A stretch of DNA of 64,000 bases. Origin: Oreohelix idahoensis. Its lineage: Eukaryota; Mollusca; Gastropoda; Stylommatophora; Oreohelicidae. Both the position numbers and the translations under genes were made by a program. This document shows positions 32,543 to 44,835 of the stretch, piece after piece. The notes under the pieces were generated by a model that saw only the letters and a list, made by a program, of their open reading frames with translations, was not told where the DNA came from and searched no databases. How positions within the stretch are numbered: the stretch's first letter is position 1; each line of letters begins with the position of its first letter. The DNA is taken from contig JAMPIV010012224.1 of NCBI GenBank assembly GCA_024509875.1, positions 1 through 64,000 of the forward strand, given 5' to 3'.

Positions 32543-33438
32543 CACTTATACATACACCATCTATGTTAATATTAAACCCTCGTTATTACACTACACAGAG
32601 CTCCCGTCTAACTTAGCACCTAACCCCATACAGTTAATTAACTCAAAAACCACCACTAATCATAGATACTGCTAGCTTATACATAGTATAATTATAGACA
32701 AAACTTACACTACACTGGCTCTAGTTTTGTATAAGTCAGCAATTGATGGCAACTCCTGACTAATATAAATTAAATTTAATCCCAGAATAAAACGTACTCT
32801 AACGTGCTAAAATCCTATAGAAAAAACGTCCTACACAACTATTAATTTATGAACATACCCAAACTTTACAGAATCTCCCGAACCGGGCAGACTGAAATGG
32901 CGCTTGTTCACGGCACAAAATTCTTGGACTTGTGAGCGCTAACTAACTTTGGCGCTCAATATACAAATTGCTAATAGCCTGATGCAAGACAGACGCGGTG
33001 AGTGATCGCGTCTGGCATCATCTCCCAGGAACCACTTTTGCCCAACTTTTGACCTAATATCATGCCTGCACATAAATTAAACCGAACCCACTGAATCATA
33101 ACATAATCTTAACCTCTGACTCATCGTTGACCGAGCAATCGCAAAATTATTTTTGCTCACTCGACGAAATTATAGGTAATATTGTGTAACGCTTCTGACC
33201 TCCTATCTACCAGAATGAATCACTGGTTCCGCGTTACAACCTGGGTAGGGGATTTCTCCCATCCCCACAAATAAAAGGGTTGGTGAAGGTTGTCTGAGTA
33301 ATCCTAACGCCATAAAGAATAACCCAGCATTTATAAATAACGAACTCGAACGCCTAAGAATAATTAAAGAACCAAAATAATAAAATGGAACAAAAAAATG
33401 GGGCGGGTTGAAAATAAAAATAACAGTAACTCATCACA

Positions 33439-33885
33439 CCTTGATATTATCCCTTTGGTTTTTGGCCACAATACAACCCACGCCCCCTTTAGCTCTTTCA
33501 GGTGTGGGGACACCCCTGTAGAGCAGCGTGTCGCATTCGAGATCCATAACTCCTTGTCCTTTTTTCTTTGTTTCTGTTAAAGCCAGGATTTCTAATTTGG
33601 CTTTCCTCATCTCCTCCACCAGCTCCTCTTCCTTCATATTCATACTTCTTGTGTTCCATGTTCCGTAAGTCGTAGTCCGTAGTCCGTTCCAGTTCGTCGC
33701 CTTTAGAATCAGTCCGGTTTTCTCTCTTATGTTTCGCGTAATCAGGTTTTTAAGACAAACAGGTGATAGGCCTGTTGTGCCTTTGCATGGTGAGGGGGGA
33801 GGGGAAGGGCTGCCTCCTTACGGCCTTCATGCAGGCCACCCTCGTCCTTTTTTCAGCCGGGCTTGCGACCTGCCTAGGCGGAGTT
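33439..33885 (-). pseudogene. LINE-A copy 2, 5' block (UTR and endonuclease start)
   Basis: It contains the LINE-A 5' UTR (AACTCCGCC at 33885, then the CATGAAGGCCGTAAGGAGGC block) and the endonuclease N-terminus up to GGVGCIVAKNQRDN (33643-33434). The equivalent of copy 1 is 3348-3785. Confidence 0.85.
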
Positions 33886-33897
33886 GAAATTGGTACT

Positions 33898-34484
33898 AAC
33901 AGCTCTAAATAGGTGAGAATTAATCAAACTTTTTTTGTCAGGAATCCTGCTTTACAAAATTTGCATAACAGAAAGCACGGAACTGTAAATTTTACGTAGC
34001 TGAGCATTTTCCAAGTTTCTTTATCGGGAATCTTGGTTTAGAAAACTTTCTTAGCAGAAATCGACGCACTTTTTCTAAATTTAACCAAAAGGGATAAATT
34101 TATGACTTGTATAATTTTTAAAATAAGGCCGTTAACCGTTTTTTTTTTACGTCCCTTGATAAGAATGAATGGAGTTCAAGAATGTTCTAGAAGATAAACA
34201 GATCTTGTAGCAAAAACATAGCTGACAATTAATAAAAATTTTCTTGTTAGGGATCTTGACTTACAAAATTGTTATGACAGAAAGCATCGCACTGTAAATG
34301 TAAGTAACAGATTTACATACACACACACACACATACACACGAATTACACAATGAACAAATGTATAGAAAAACTTTTACTCCCTCGCACAGACTCATTTAC
34401 AAAACTCTTTCGTAATTAGCAGTGGGGGAGGGGGGAAGGAGGATTTTTTTTCCTCCTTTATTCGCATTCCGTTTGAATTTACAC
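33898..34484. other. Sequence between the head-to-head Helitrons
   Basis: AT-rich sequence with internally repeated motifs (TCAGGAATCCTGCTTTAC / TTAGGGATCTTGACTTAC and AATGAATGGAGTT). The latter also occurs near the Helitron 3' ends, so this may be Helitron-derived. A short (CA)n run is at 34319-34341. Confidence 0.5.
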
Positions 34485-34496
34485 AACATGTTCTTT

Positions 34497-34704
34497 CTTC
34501 TTCTTCTTCCGTGCTTAGCCACCGACCGTCAAAGCAGTCAGTGGCCATCACGCCTAGTGGCGTCTTAGGGCAACAGCAGATAGGTTTTCTTTGCCATTGT
34601 TTCCCATCACGCCTATTGGCGTCTTTAGGGCAACGGCAAATCAATCCATTTGCTGTTGTTTCCGTAATCGAAGTGACTGGCAAACGGGTGATCAGCCCGT
34701 TGGT
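34497..34704 (-). mobile_element. SINE S4, copy 2
   Basis: A 208-bp element flanked by AACATGTTCTTT (34485-34496 and 34705-34716). It is nearly identical to the copy at 30860-31064 and in the same orientation, including the internal duplication of the LINE-C segment and the GAA tail. Confidence 0.9.
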
Positions 34705-34743
34705 AACATGTTCTTTGTTTGAGGCAAAACATAGCAGATTGCC

Positions 34744-36036
34744 TTAAGAATGCTCAGCACTTAAATGGAAAAACGAGCCAAAAGGCATTTGTTGCCAACA
34801 CGGTAAAGTTAAATTGGAAGAACTTCAAGCACCACCGGAATCGCTGTTGTCGTTGTTGACTGGCCAACATCCTCTGTTCACAGAATTTCTAGGAAACATC
34901 CGCAGCTACAATAATGCGTTCCAAATGACGTCCTTCGGAGCTAAGGTAGTGTCTGAAACAGGTTATATGCCGACGTTCAAAGTTCAAGGGCAGGTATATC
35001 ATTTGCTTGGTAGCTTACTTCCCAACGAAAGATATGACCCTAAATTTCATCAAATACATTTTATCGCTGATCATGTGTCTCAGGCTTCTACACGTTGTAA
35101 CAACTTTCAACATCTGAAATTGGAAGTGATTTCTGTTTTGCAAGACATGTTACATCGCACCAATAGTTATATTTTATCATTTAAAACAGCTTTAGAGAAT
35201 GTTCCATCCAATGTCGAGGACTTCCGTCTAATTATCCATGCAGAGAGGCGACCGGATGGTGAACATCGGGGCAGGTATAATGCCCCAACCACTAATGATG
35301 TAGCTATTTTAATTGAAGGCCAACACTTTGAACGAAGGGACATAGTTTTGCACGGACGTGATAACTCTATACACAGAGTATCGGAAACCCATAGAGCTTA
35401 TGCCGCTCTACAATACCCATTAATGATGTGCCGTGGTGAAGATGGGTATTACATTTCTATACCTCAATTTCAATCTACAGACTGGAGAAAAACTTCCTAA
35501 TAAAACAGTGTCGTGTATGAATTTCTATTCATAATCTAGGAAAGGCTATAAAATGTACTTGCCATGTATTTCATTTTGTAAAATGTACATGATTTTGTAA
35601 ATCGCAAAAGAAATTCAAATAAAAGTTTTAAGACAACAACAAATGTTGTTTTCCTGTTTTGGCAGTATTTTCCAACCCTCCTTTTCAAACAAATCTCTTC
35701 CTAATTTTCCTATTACTGTCTTCCTTTAAAATTCCTTCAATATTTCTTTCACTTCTGGTTTCTTGCTACAGGATCCCTGATAGGAAAAGTTTGATTAATT
35801 CTGAGCGATGTTTGTGCCAGAACATTTGTGTATGTTCTAGAAGATTCCTCAACTCCATTCATTCTTAAGGCGATGTTTTTGCGATAGAATCACACCTCAA
35901 TGCAATAGTAGAATTAAAACATGTACTAGCCAATCACAACCAAACAAAAAATTAAACCTTCCTAAAACGATTCGCACCAAACCCAACCTGCATCATTCTG
36001 ACCTGGATCTGGGCAACGCCTGGTACTTACAGCTAG
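34744..36036 (+). mobile_element. Truncated Helitron, copy 2
   Basis: The plus-strand counterpart of copy 1. It ends GGCAACGCCTGGTACTTACA-GCTAG at 36036 followed by T, with a CTGGGC/GCCTGG wobble-paired stem. Sequence and extent equal copy 1 by eye along about 1.28 kb, including the same deletion of Rep and helicase. The internal deletion therefore predates amplification or duplication. Confidence 0.85.
34814..35560 (+). pseudogene. Helitron helicase-like N-terminal fragment, copy 2
   Basis: The frame is open from 34814 to a stop at 35500. It keeps GQVYHLLGSLLPNE, RRDIVLHGRDNSIHRVSETH and DGYYISIP in one frame, so it lacks the frameshift of copy 1. It is frameshifted instead near 35465 (after YYISIPQ). 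The two copies have decayed separately. No Rep or helicase motifs follow. Confidence 0.88.
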
Positions 36037-36199
36037 TATATATATTTATATATATTTATATAAAAGAGTAGTACTTTATATTCAAATAAACCTACAAATT
36101 GAACAATGGAAGCAAAGAATATTGTAGAAGCTAAAAAAAATAATAAATATGCCAACATCATTAGGCATAACTAAACATTATAAATTAATATTTGTATTC

Positions 36200-36300
36200 A
36201 GGAGATTTTTTTTTTAAAGAAAGTATACGTTCAACCCTTAATGCGTTATAATCAGGATATATTGTGTAGTAAATTCAAGATAATAAAATCTGATTTCCGA
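36200..36300 (+). repeat. Dispersed repeat R4, copy 2
   Basis: Oligo-T, then TACGTTCAACCCTTAATGCG and TATAATCAGGATATATTG. It is related to 20205-20300 and 50960-51060. Confidence 0.55.
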
Positions 36301-36589
36301 TATCTAAATATAGTATCTCCTCCCCCCTCCACTCAGTCCAAAAATAGTAAATCAAAACTTTGAAATTGTGTGAATGTACGCGTGTATGCCATCCCATCCC
36401 ACCTCCACCCAAAAAATAAATTAAATAACAACAAATACAAACAACAACAAAAAGAGAAAAAAGTAAAGTCTCTTATAACTGCCTTGTTGTTAACATGGTA
36501 CAAATTGGGTGAGAAAACCCGGGGGGTGTCCGGGATGACACTCAATCCACTAATTATCATCCACATGAGCACCTCATCAGACTACCCCT

Positions 36590-37370
36590 TATCCTCATAC
36601 TATCATCGATCTTTATATATTAATTTTAGTTCTTGTTATGTACTGTTTTACCAAATTGTGCAGTTCTCTAGGTCTATCTATTCTCAACACCTGTTCCACA
36701 GTTATGGATGAATTGCATGCCTGTAAATAATCTAATATTGGTTTTCTCTGTTGTTCATACTTCCATACTTCCTACATTTTAGTAGGACATTTTCTATATT
36801 ATTTTTTCTTGACACTCTGCAAGTAAGGTTCTTCTTTTCTGAAATAGCCCATTCCTAGTTTCTTATTGCTAGGAATTTTTAGTTCTCCAGACAGCCTGGC
36901 ACGTTCTTATTGGAGTATTGGTCAATTTATATGCATGTCTACCCTTAATGCTTCCATCACACTCTACTGCCCATTCGTCAGTTATTCTTTTAATTAAGCT
37001 TTGATCTCTGTTTTACTCATCCCCACATTTATTTGGTTTCTGTTCATTATACTTTTCTTAGCTTCTTTATCTGCCTTTTCATTTCCTTCTACGCCAAAAT
37101 GTGAAGGTATCCAAGCTATTAGAACGGAATATCATCTGGAGTGTAGGTAAGTATTTGCCAGTAATATCTCTTCTGCTATATCTGGTCTACTACATTCTCA
37201 TAAGTTTCTTATAGCTTGAATAGCTGAAAGTGAGTCTGTTAATACTGTTAATTTATGGGGAGGGTTGTTAGAGAAGATTTCTATAGCTTTCAGAATTGCA
37301 ACCATCTCAGCTGTGAAAATAGATGTATTAAACACGGCTGTTTGCCAGCGATCTTTTAGTTTTTCCTGAC
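36590..37370 (-). pseudogene. LINE RNase H domain and C-terminus (Jockey/I group)
   Basis: The minus strand encodes an RNase H fold with its acidic residues: Glu in SIFTAEMVAILKAIEIF, Asp in LTVLTDSLSAIQ and the final Asp in FGVEGNEKADKEAKK, preceded by AWIPSH. At least two stops interrupt it (near 37200 and 37135). A degraded C-terminal tail continues to about 36590. The RT domain is not attached. Confidence 0.8.
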
Positions 37371-37379
37371 CGCGCTATT

Positions 37380-38170
37380 TATAGCTATCATTGACAGAGT
37401 TCACGTGGTCAACTTCCTAACGGGAAAAAAATGTGGCGGTTGTTTACTTTTAATAGGGCTTAATTAATGCTTTTAGGCTACTTTATTATTATAAATACCG
37501 GCTTTAATTTTGCGTAAAGCTAGACTAGAAATGTTAGAGTAAATTTTAGAACAAGAACAAAAATTTTGTCACAATTAGAACAGAAGATATAATAGTCTGA
37601 AATAGTGTAAAATTTACGTTTTTTATATATTTTGTTATGGTTTGTTTCTAATGCAATTTACACTAAAACGGTCACAATCAACATGCATAACAAATTACAG
37701 AAATCAAAAGCAGAAAACCTGCAGAAAATGGATATCAAAGTTTTGTTTTGGTTTCATGCGTCAAACATTAATTATTGAAACATTAAATTGCAAGTCCACA
37801 TTTATTACCTTAAAATAACACACCCAATTGTCCCCAAAACATGAGAGCTAACAATTATCTCAATCATACATCACGATGGTCATGTAAAAATGAGTATGGT
37901 CATGAGTAAAACGAAATGTTCAATTTAACAGATAAATTGGTGTATTTAATAAATACATCTATTAAATGATTTCCACACTCTGTTAATTCTGTCACTCTCA
38001 CGCAACAGCTGCCATAATTTGCTCTAGCCCCAAAATTTCGCTCAATTATCATTCACACTTCCTTTTTTTAATAAGAGGAATCTGTACATTCACAGATGGA
38101 GAAATTTGTAACAAATGAGTTTCCATTATAAATTTTAATTGTGAAGTTATATTTTTAATACCGCTGGCGC
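37380..38170. other. No recognisable feature
   Basis: AT-rich sequence between the LINE relic and the RAG1-like relic. No frame, repeat or terminal motif was supported. Confidence 0.55.
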
Positions 38171-38175
38171 GTCTT

Positions 38176-39287
38176 TCAATTTGGGAAATAGTGGAATGTA
38201 CAAATTCTCCTCTCATGTGCCTGCTGCAGGTCTAGTGAGTCAGTTGATGTTTCAACAATATGTTTCCTAACAATGTGGAGAAATTGAGATCGCTTACGTT
38301 TTGTTGGCATTCTGGTGACTAATGTTTCTCTTCTATGTTTAATTAGTTTTTGTAGTACAATAGGCTGTCCTCTGGATTTGCATTTTATGATATTATTTTT
38401 TGCTATTTCTAGTTTTTTTCTAACAATGGATGTGAATAGGGGTTCTTCCTCTTGTGTTAGTGGTTGTGAAGGTTGCTTAGCAAGTAACTGTTGTACTGTG
38501 ATGTCGCTTTTGAAGACGGACGAGGTGAATGTACTTGTCGTATGTATAACTGACTTGGTAGGTGTAGATGTGGCAACAAACACTAGCATGCTAGGGTGAG
38601 TAGTGTTATCCACCTCCAAATGAATAATGGTATCGTCTTTAATGTGAGCTGACACATCAACCTCCAGTTGAACAATATCATCACTAATGTGGACAGGCAC
38701 ATCAACCTCCTACTGTACAGAGCTATCCTGACTACAGCTAACTGACTGACTACAGCTAACTGACTGAGTACAACTAACTGACTGACTACAACTAACTGAC
38801 TGACTACAACTAATTGACTGACTACTACTAACTGACTGACTACAGCTAACTGACTGACTAGACATGGAGGGGTCAGAAAGAACATCACAGGGGATAGAGC
38901 AGCTTTTTGTTTTTAAAACACCAAAAGATGTCTTTGCAAAATAATTGCACAGTTGACATTCACTTATAGTTAAATTATGCTCAGTCTTTCCAGATGTGCT
39001 GACTGTTTTCCGATAGTAACTTGGCTGTTTCAAGACACTTCTCATTATGCCTCCTTTTTGCGTTTTGTATTGGTGAGTAACACTTCCTACAAAATATAGT
39101 CGAATGCTCTGTCGGTTTATCATCTGATACGTTAATTCCAAACACAAAGAACAGATCACTAACGTAATTCGAACAGTTCAGTGCATTCCGTTTTGAACTT
39201 TTTGTTTTGGGAAGTTAATGGTCTCTTGCCACAGGCTCTGCACAGTGCACTGGCACAATTCATATGATGCAACAAAGTATGTTCCAT
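38176..39287 (-). pseudogene. RAG1 N-terminal-like (N-RAG) protein relic
   Basis: Across two frameshifts and one stop, the minus strand encodes a protein of about 365 residues. From an ATG at 39287 it reads ALCRACGKRPLTSQ. After a frameshift near 39168 it reads VFGINVSDDKPTEHSTIFCR then KCY, and after another near 39000 EHNLTISECQLCNY. The series CRxCG, F-x-I-N-V, H-x4-FCxxCY, W-x-x-H, CxxC has the order and spacing of the zinc-binding region in the N-terminal third of RAG1. A Ser/Gln/Val/Cys repeat, an in-frame TAG at 38710-38712 and a basic segment (CKSRGQPIVLQKL, then PTKRKRSQF), perhaps like the RAG1 nonamer-binding region, follow. Elements encoding only this part (N-RAG-TP) are known from the sea slug Aplysia. 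No catalytic core was seen. Confidence 0.55.
38733..38862. repeat. 18-bp minisatellite inside the RAG1-like frame
   Basis: About seven units of ACTACAGCTAACTGACTG. On the minus strand it keeps frame and encodes a six-residue repeat Ser-Gln-Ser-Val-Ser-Cys (or Ser-Ser). It replaces the part where RAG1 would have its RING finger. Confidence 0.9.
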
Positions 39288-39290
39288 TTC

Positions 39291-41483
39291 GTTGTTATGT
39301 AGTATAGTTTACTTGTGTATGTATAAAGATAATGGAATATTTGGGAGTATCACGTCTAACACCACGCTGTAGAATGCTTTATCTGTGAATGAAAGTAGAT
39401 ATACAAACAATTACTTTGAATTCTTTGGCAGCCGTCGTGTGCACAGAATTGTCACCAAAAAACACTAATGGAACAGTCCTTATCTCACACACAATAAAAA
39501 AAAGACATTCATATTATAAATACAAGATTAACAAGACTTGAAAGATAGATCAAAGTATGTGGAAGTATTCTATCTATAGCTTTACATGTTTTCTGACGCT
39601 TATATACGTAGCTAAATATCATTATAAATGAATGAAAATGCAAAAACAGATGGTGCTTTACAAAAAGTTATTTTTTTACAACCTTATTTAAGATTTGCGA
39701 GTATCAGGAATACGTTTACAGTGATTTAAATGTTATAAAATCTGGTGACAATATGCTTGTTCTTGTAATGCCAAACTCACAAAACTGACTACCACACATT
39801 CTCAAGATATGAAACCAACAAAAAAAAGTATGTGGAAATAATCTTTAGCTTCCCTTCGAGAAGTCTTTATAATTATAAACTCATACGAATGGGCCGATTT
39901 TTAGATATTAAATTAATAAAAAGATTACTTATTTTATGAATTTCCTCAAATGATGACGCTGTTTTCAAAAGTCTGTAACTCCGCCAAAAATAATTTCAAA
40001 CAAATAAAAATGCAAACAAAAATAGAACACAGAACAAAGTTATAGTACACAAAAGAATTTTTGCTATGTGTTTATCCAGAACGAGTGTGTAATGATTTAT
40101 ATAATTACTGATTTTACACACACACCAGCTGATTTTCCCCGCCAAAACCCCCAGTAATCATTTACGGTGTACCTGAAGATTATTACCCGGTGTCAGAATT
40201 CCGGTCACCGAAACTAAAAGAGCGCTCTGGTATAGGGTACAAACAGCCGTGTATATTATATCTTTTCACTATTTGCCACATGGGAACATAAAGTCCTATC
40301 CCTAAATTTGTTATCTTCTCTTTTAGATATATCTGTGTATGCGACAGAATTGTCCGTTCCTTTTTCCTCGCGCTCCTGTTTCTTCCCATCATTATTGATC
40401 TGCCTCTTATTTTGTGTACTGAGTTCTTGGCGCCACTCATTGTTTACATTTTCTCCCTGTAATTCCTGCAATTTCTGGGTTTAATTGGCCATCCCTTATG
40501 AGATTAGACACATGTGTGTGTAGGAAGACAGTAGCAGCGAGTGGGAGCGCCAGGATCAATGCATAAACAAACCTTGAGGTGGCCACCTTCCGTTTTCTTA
40601 GCAATGATAATATTGTCTGTCTGGCTGGGTTGTTTGCTTGCACAGGAAATATCAATCTGGTGATAGATTATATTCATGCACTTTCGATAACTCATGGGAT
40701 TTGTAGCAGGTAAATGATGTAATCATTTCCGTGCAGACTTGTTGTAGGCAATGGTTACAATAAGTTATCCACCATGACAGAGATTATCTGTGATATATCT
40801 ATGAAGTCGTGAGTGTAAACATGATCGACAACGAACGGAAGACGAGATGCCTTATATGGAAAGTGACTTGTAAAAATAACATTTTGTGTGTCACGCACGA
40901 ATTTTCCATGAGATGTAGTGAGAGTATACCCCCACCAATATACGCAAGTTACATGCTATTTGTTTGGCATTTTAGGTGTTAAAATACATTTCTGATTGGA
41001 GCCTTGTCATATAGTAGCAATGTGGATGCTTGGGCCGAATGTCGCTTATAATTTAGCGCATTCTGAGTTTCAGACACTGCTAAATTCATCTCGTCAAGAA
41101 GACAGTCAGACACGCCAGAAAAAAGAACAGGATCAGGATTCCACTTTAAAGGACAGGAAAACGTGTTTGAGCATCTTGTGAACTTACACCCCGAACACTC
41201 TACATTTATTAATACGGAACGCCCGGAATTCTAGGAACCTGAACATTAAGTCATAGTGGGATTATTTTGCTAAGTAATACCCTAGGCCACGTGTAAGAGG
41301 CATCTTAACCAAGTTGCCGAACCTATTTCTCTGAGCCAGAAGCCTGTATGCCCTAAAAGATATCTGGGATAATTTTTGCATTTTATCATTCTATGTTTTG
41401 CATTATTAACATGTCAAAATTGCTAGTGGATGTCCAAGTCATACGAAACTGGCAACCTCAGCATATTTAACGACGGTTTCATT
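39291..41483. other. No clearly recognisable feature
   Basis: AT-rich sequence up to the long-TIR element. Short minus-strand frames at 40183-40471 (Lys/Glu/Asn-rich) and 40437-40695, and a plus-strand frame at 40996-41181, are not recognised and lack convincing splice or start context. Confidence 0.5.
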
Positions 41484-42252
41484 GTGGTAAAATACAATCT
41501 GTATGTACAACACGCTCACATATATCTCGCCAAATTTCCCCCAAATTGAAAGACTAGTAACCACTTTTATAAATTCAAAAAAATAACCTAGAAATAAAAT
41601 AGCGAAGTTATGGAGAACGTTATCTCCTACGCCACAAGTCAGTGCTAAGATTTTATGCCTCGACCTTGGGACACTAACGTAACATATTTTGACACAAAAC
41701 CAAGCCTAATTTTCGAGAAGATATTAAGACAGAAACGGTGAAAGAATAAAAGGAAGCATAAGAGGGAGAGAGAAAATGCTACACTTCGACACGCGTTTGG
41801 TTCTGCTTGGTCGTCACGAGCCGAGCAGACGATAGTGCAAGCCGATATCGTAGCTTGTTTCAAAAATACGATAGAAAAACCCCTTTTTCTGTAACGCAGA
41901 TGCGAATGTATATTACCACAATGATCGGATGCGAGACAGCCCAAAACCCGTACTCACACGTATCTCTAGCGTAAAAGTAGGGCTAATGTAGCGTACAGAT
42001 AGCACTTTGTTGCTTTTGTGACGTACTACTACAAGCGTTGTCTCGTAATGAATGAGGACGGCAGTTTAAAGAAAAGAAAAAAATTACGATTAACGTGGAA
42101 TATTTTGAAAAAATACAGTATGGAACGGGGAAGGGAAGGAGCATAGTTGGTGGTACTACGAGTTAGTGTTTTCAAATTTGAATTGGCACTATAGAAAAAT
42201 ATGTTAGTTGAGGAAATGAAGAATAAAAAAGATAATATTGAATATAATCCAA
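41484..42252 (+). repeat. Left arm of the long-TIR element
   Basis: It is inversely repeated at 43981-44744 with few differences, ending at the GAAGAATAAAAAAGATAATA-type inner boundary. Both arms contain a matching 99-residue frame (41944-41645 minus, 44281-44580 plus), which reflects the repeat and not independent coding evidence. Confidence 0.9.
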
Positions 42253-43980
42253 TATATGTGGTGGATTTAGATGTTATGACTTGTTGTTGTTATGTATTTC
42301 TATTGTACTGAATGAGGTCAGCTGTGAAGGCCCCTGAATCTAACAATTATTAGGGTGAGTTTTCAGAGTGCCTTTCTGCTACCACCTTATGATCTCATTC
42401 AGACTTATTCTTGACTAGTATGTCTGATAGCTACGTATAATGTCTAGGGTTATGTAAGGTGTGTTGTAATAATATGACAACAAATACAACTAAGAACTCT
42501 ATGAAAAGTATTTAACAACACCCAGAGTTTAAATGTGAATTAATTTTTTACAATTTATTGTTCCAGTATCACAATTTTGTGTATACTGGAATTGAAATTC
42601 AAAATGATCAATCAAAATATTTACATCAAAATGATTCAATTTATAACTGTAGATATTATTGTTCACAAATTTAATTACATGTGTCAATCTGGGACAATGT
42701 CACTGTACTATAGCTCCTATGAATGGGTACTGTTAGGAAGAACGTCTAAGTTCATCACAATCTGAATATTTATTAAACACTTGGGAAATGAGAGCAATTT
42801 TTGGGTTGATATATCAAATGCCTGCAGACACTGGCTTAACTTTGTGGCTTCTGATGTGCAGGATGAAGTATAGTCACCCCACCAGCTTCCAATAACAAGT
42901 CAGGCTTCTGATCTTGAAATAACAAGGAGGCACACAGTTGATATTGCCTCACTTCTTTAGATACAGAATTATACAGATCTCAGCTGACCTGGGCTCACTT
43001 CTAGTCGTGGATGAAACCCTGGAACAATATAAATGCGGCCTACATCACCCTCTGATATACTCTCTCTTTCCCTAACTAAACATTTTAATTCATTCAGATT
43101 CAGCATGGTAACTACACAATTAGTTAACGTTCTTAATTGGTTTGTTACCCCATTCATGGTCAAATAATCTTCAGACAACAGTTTGACACTTTCCTTGACA
43201 AAGGAAACATTATAAGTTAATAATATCAAGTCATGTATAAAGACGGTGACTTGCTGAAGAAGACGGCCAGTGGTTTGCCTGGTCTTATGTCACAACACTG
43301 TTCAACAATTTCCCCATTACTATTTCATGTTATTTTCTCCCAAAGTGTAAGACAACATGTCGGGCTTTTCTACAACCTATTACTATATTTCTTAACAACT
43401 CTGTGAAACAACACAAAGTTTGATGTTGGCTTCACTCTAGATAATCTTTTCCCCACATAATTTTCATACAAATTCAATAATATATACAAAATGATAATAA
43501 TAATGATAATATAAAGGTTTTCTTTCTTACCGCATCAGAGAAATATTAAACACTAATAGTTTGAATTGAGATAATAAGGTCAACTCCAGATCTCTTGCTG
43601 GTGCAGAACAGCTAAGCCAAGACAGTACTTTTATCTTGCTTTTAAACAACTTTAGTGTCGAAAATCTCTATCACAATTGGCCCCGAATACTACTATCCAT
43701 TAGTTTTATTCTTCACTTAGTATATTAGGCTACAGCCAATCAGGTACCGTTTGGCTTTTAGCGTCCTTATATTCAAACTCGAACTAAATTTTCAAATCTA
43801 GGACTAACTTCCCCCTTATCACCACTACAGGGCAAACTGAGAAAGATTCAAGTCTGTTCGTCCATCTGTCTTCGTCAATATCTCGGTTAATTCCTAACAG
43901 TTTATAATTCTGACCAATAATTAGTGATCCTGTTGTTACCTGTCACACAGTGATTAAATTTTTATTTTTGTATTCATTAT
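42253..43980. other. Centre of the long-TIR element
   Basis: Holds two short frames: 42577-42765 on plus, and 43229-42969 on minus with a VKLLSEDYLTMNGVTNQL segment. Neither resembles a known transposase. The minus-strand one could be captured host sequence, but nothing supports this directly. Confidence 0.45.
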
Positions 43981-44744
43981 ATTCAATATTATCGTTTTTA
44001 TTCTTCATTTCCTCAACTAACATATTTTTCTATCTTGCCAATTCAAATTTGTAAACATTAACTCGTAGTACCACCAACTATGCTCCTCCCCTTCCCCGTT
44101 CCATACTGTATTTTTTTCAAAATATTCCACGTTAATCGTAATTTTTTTCTTTTCTTTAAACTGCCGTTCTCATTCATTACGAGACAACGCTTGTAGTAAT
44201 ACGTCACAAAAGCAACAAAGTGCTGTCTGTACGCTACATTAGCCCTACTTTTACGCTAGAGATACGTGTGAGTACGGGTTTTGGGCTGTCTCGCATCCGA
44301 TCATTGTGGTAATATACATTCGCATCTGCGTTACAGAAAAAGGGGTTTTTCTATCGTATTTTTGAAACAAGCTACGATATCGGCTTGCACTATCGTCTGC
44401 TCGGCTCGTGACGACCAAGCAGAACCAAACGCGTGTCGAAGTGTAGCATTTTCTCTCTCCCTCTTATGCTTCCTTTTATTCTTTCACCGTTTCTGTCTTA
44501 CTATCTTCTCGAAAACTAGGCTTGGTTTTGTGTCAAAATATGTTACGTTAGTGTCCCAAGGTCGAGGCATAAAATCTTAGCACTGACTTGCGGCGTAGGA
44601 GATAACGTTCTCCATAACTTCGCTATTTTATTTCTAGGTTATTTTTTTTTTGAATTTATAAAAGTGGTTACTAGTCTTTCAATTTGGGGGAAGTTTGTCG
44701 AGATATATGTGAGCGTGTTGTACATACAGATTGTATTTTACGAC
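43981..44744 (-). repeat. Right arm of the long-TIR element
   Basis: The inverted copy of 41484-42252. Differences from the left arm are scattered substitutions and a longer T run at 44642-44651. Confidence 0.9.
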
Positions 44745-44835
44745 ATTCATGAACCACCACTGCCAGAGCTGGTGAGTGCTTCATGCGGGTTTCTCATAGA
44801 GACACTTCTTCTTCTTGCGATCGCATCTTTGATGT

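Larger units (their letters stand above)
30345..33438. mobile_element. 3.1-kb insertion in LINE-A with TG...CA ends
   Basis: It interrupts LINE-A with CCTTG duplicated (30340-30344 and 33439-33443). The insert starts TGTCACAGAGTGG and ends CTCATCACA. As with 23377-28158, the TSD length and TG/CA ends suggest an LTR-type element, but no LTR pair or pol frame is visible. It has been hit by SINE S4 (30860-31064) and repeat R1 (32234-32542). 31078-32220 and 32556-33430 hold no recognisable gene. Confidence 0.65.
41484..44744. mobile_element. Long-TIR (foldback-like) DNA element, 3.26 kb
   Basis: Two inverted arms of about 765 bp enclose a 1.7-kb centre. The outer ends are GTGGTAAAATACAATCTG at 41484 and its inverted partner (GTCG...) ending at 44744, flanked by ATT on each side (41481-41483 and 44745-44747), a possible 3-bp TSD. 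The centre has no transposase-like frame, so the element is presumably non-autonomous. The superfamily cannot be assigned by eye. Confidence 0.8.

Noticed and set aside
37351..40227. Imperfect inverted match (TCTTTTAGTTT with flanking GCG and TGACCG) at 37351-37376 and 40201-40226, flanking the RAG1-like relic
   Set aside because: The left arm coincides with LINE RNase H coding sequence and the match is short, so it is not accepted as terminal repeats of an N-RAG element.
40183..40695. Lys/Glu/Asn-rich minus-strand frames as possible host exons
   Set aside because: No convincing start, splice sites or phase-compatible partners.
41645..44580. A 99-residue frame present in two near-identical copies
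   Set aside because: It lies in the inverted arms of the long-TIR element, so its conservation reflects the repeat; no known domain.
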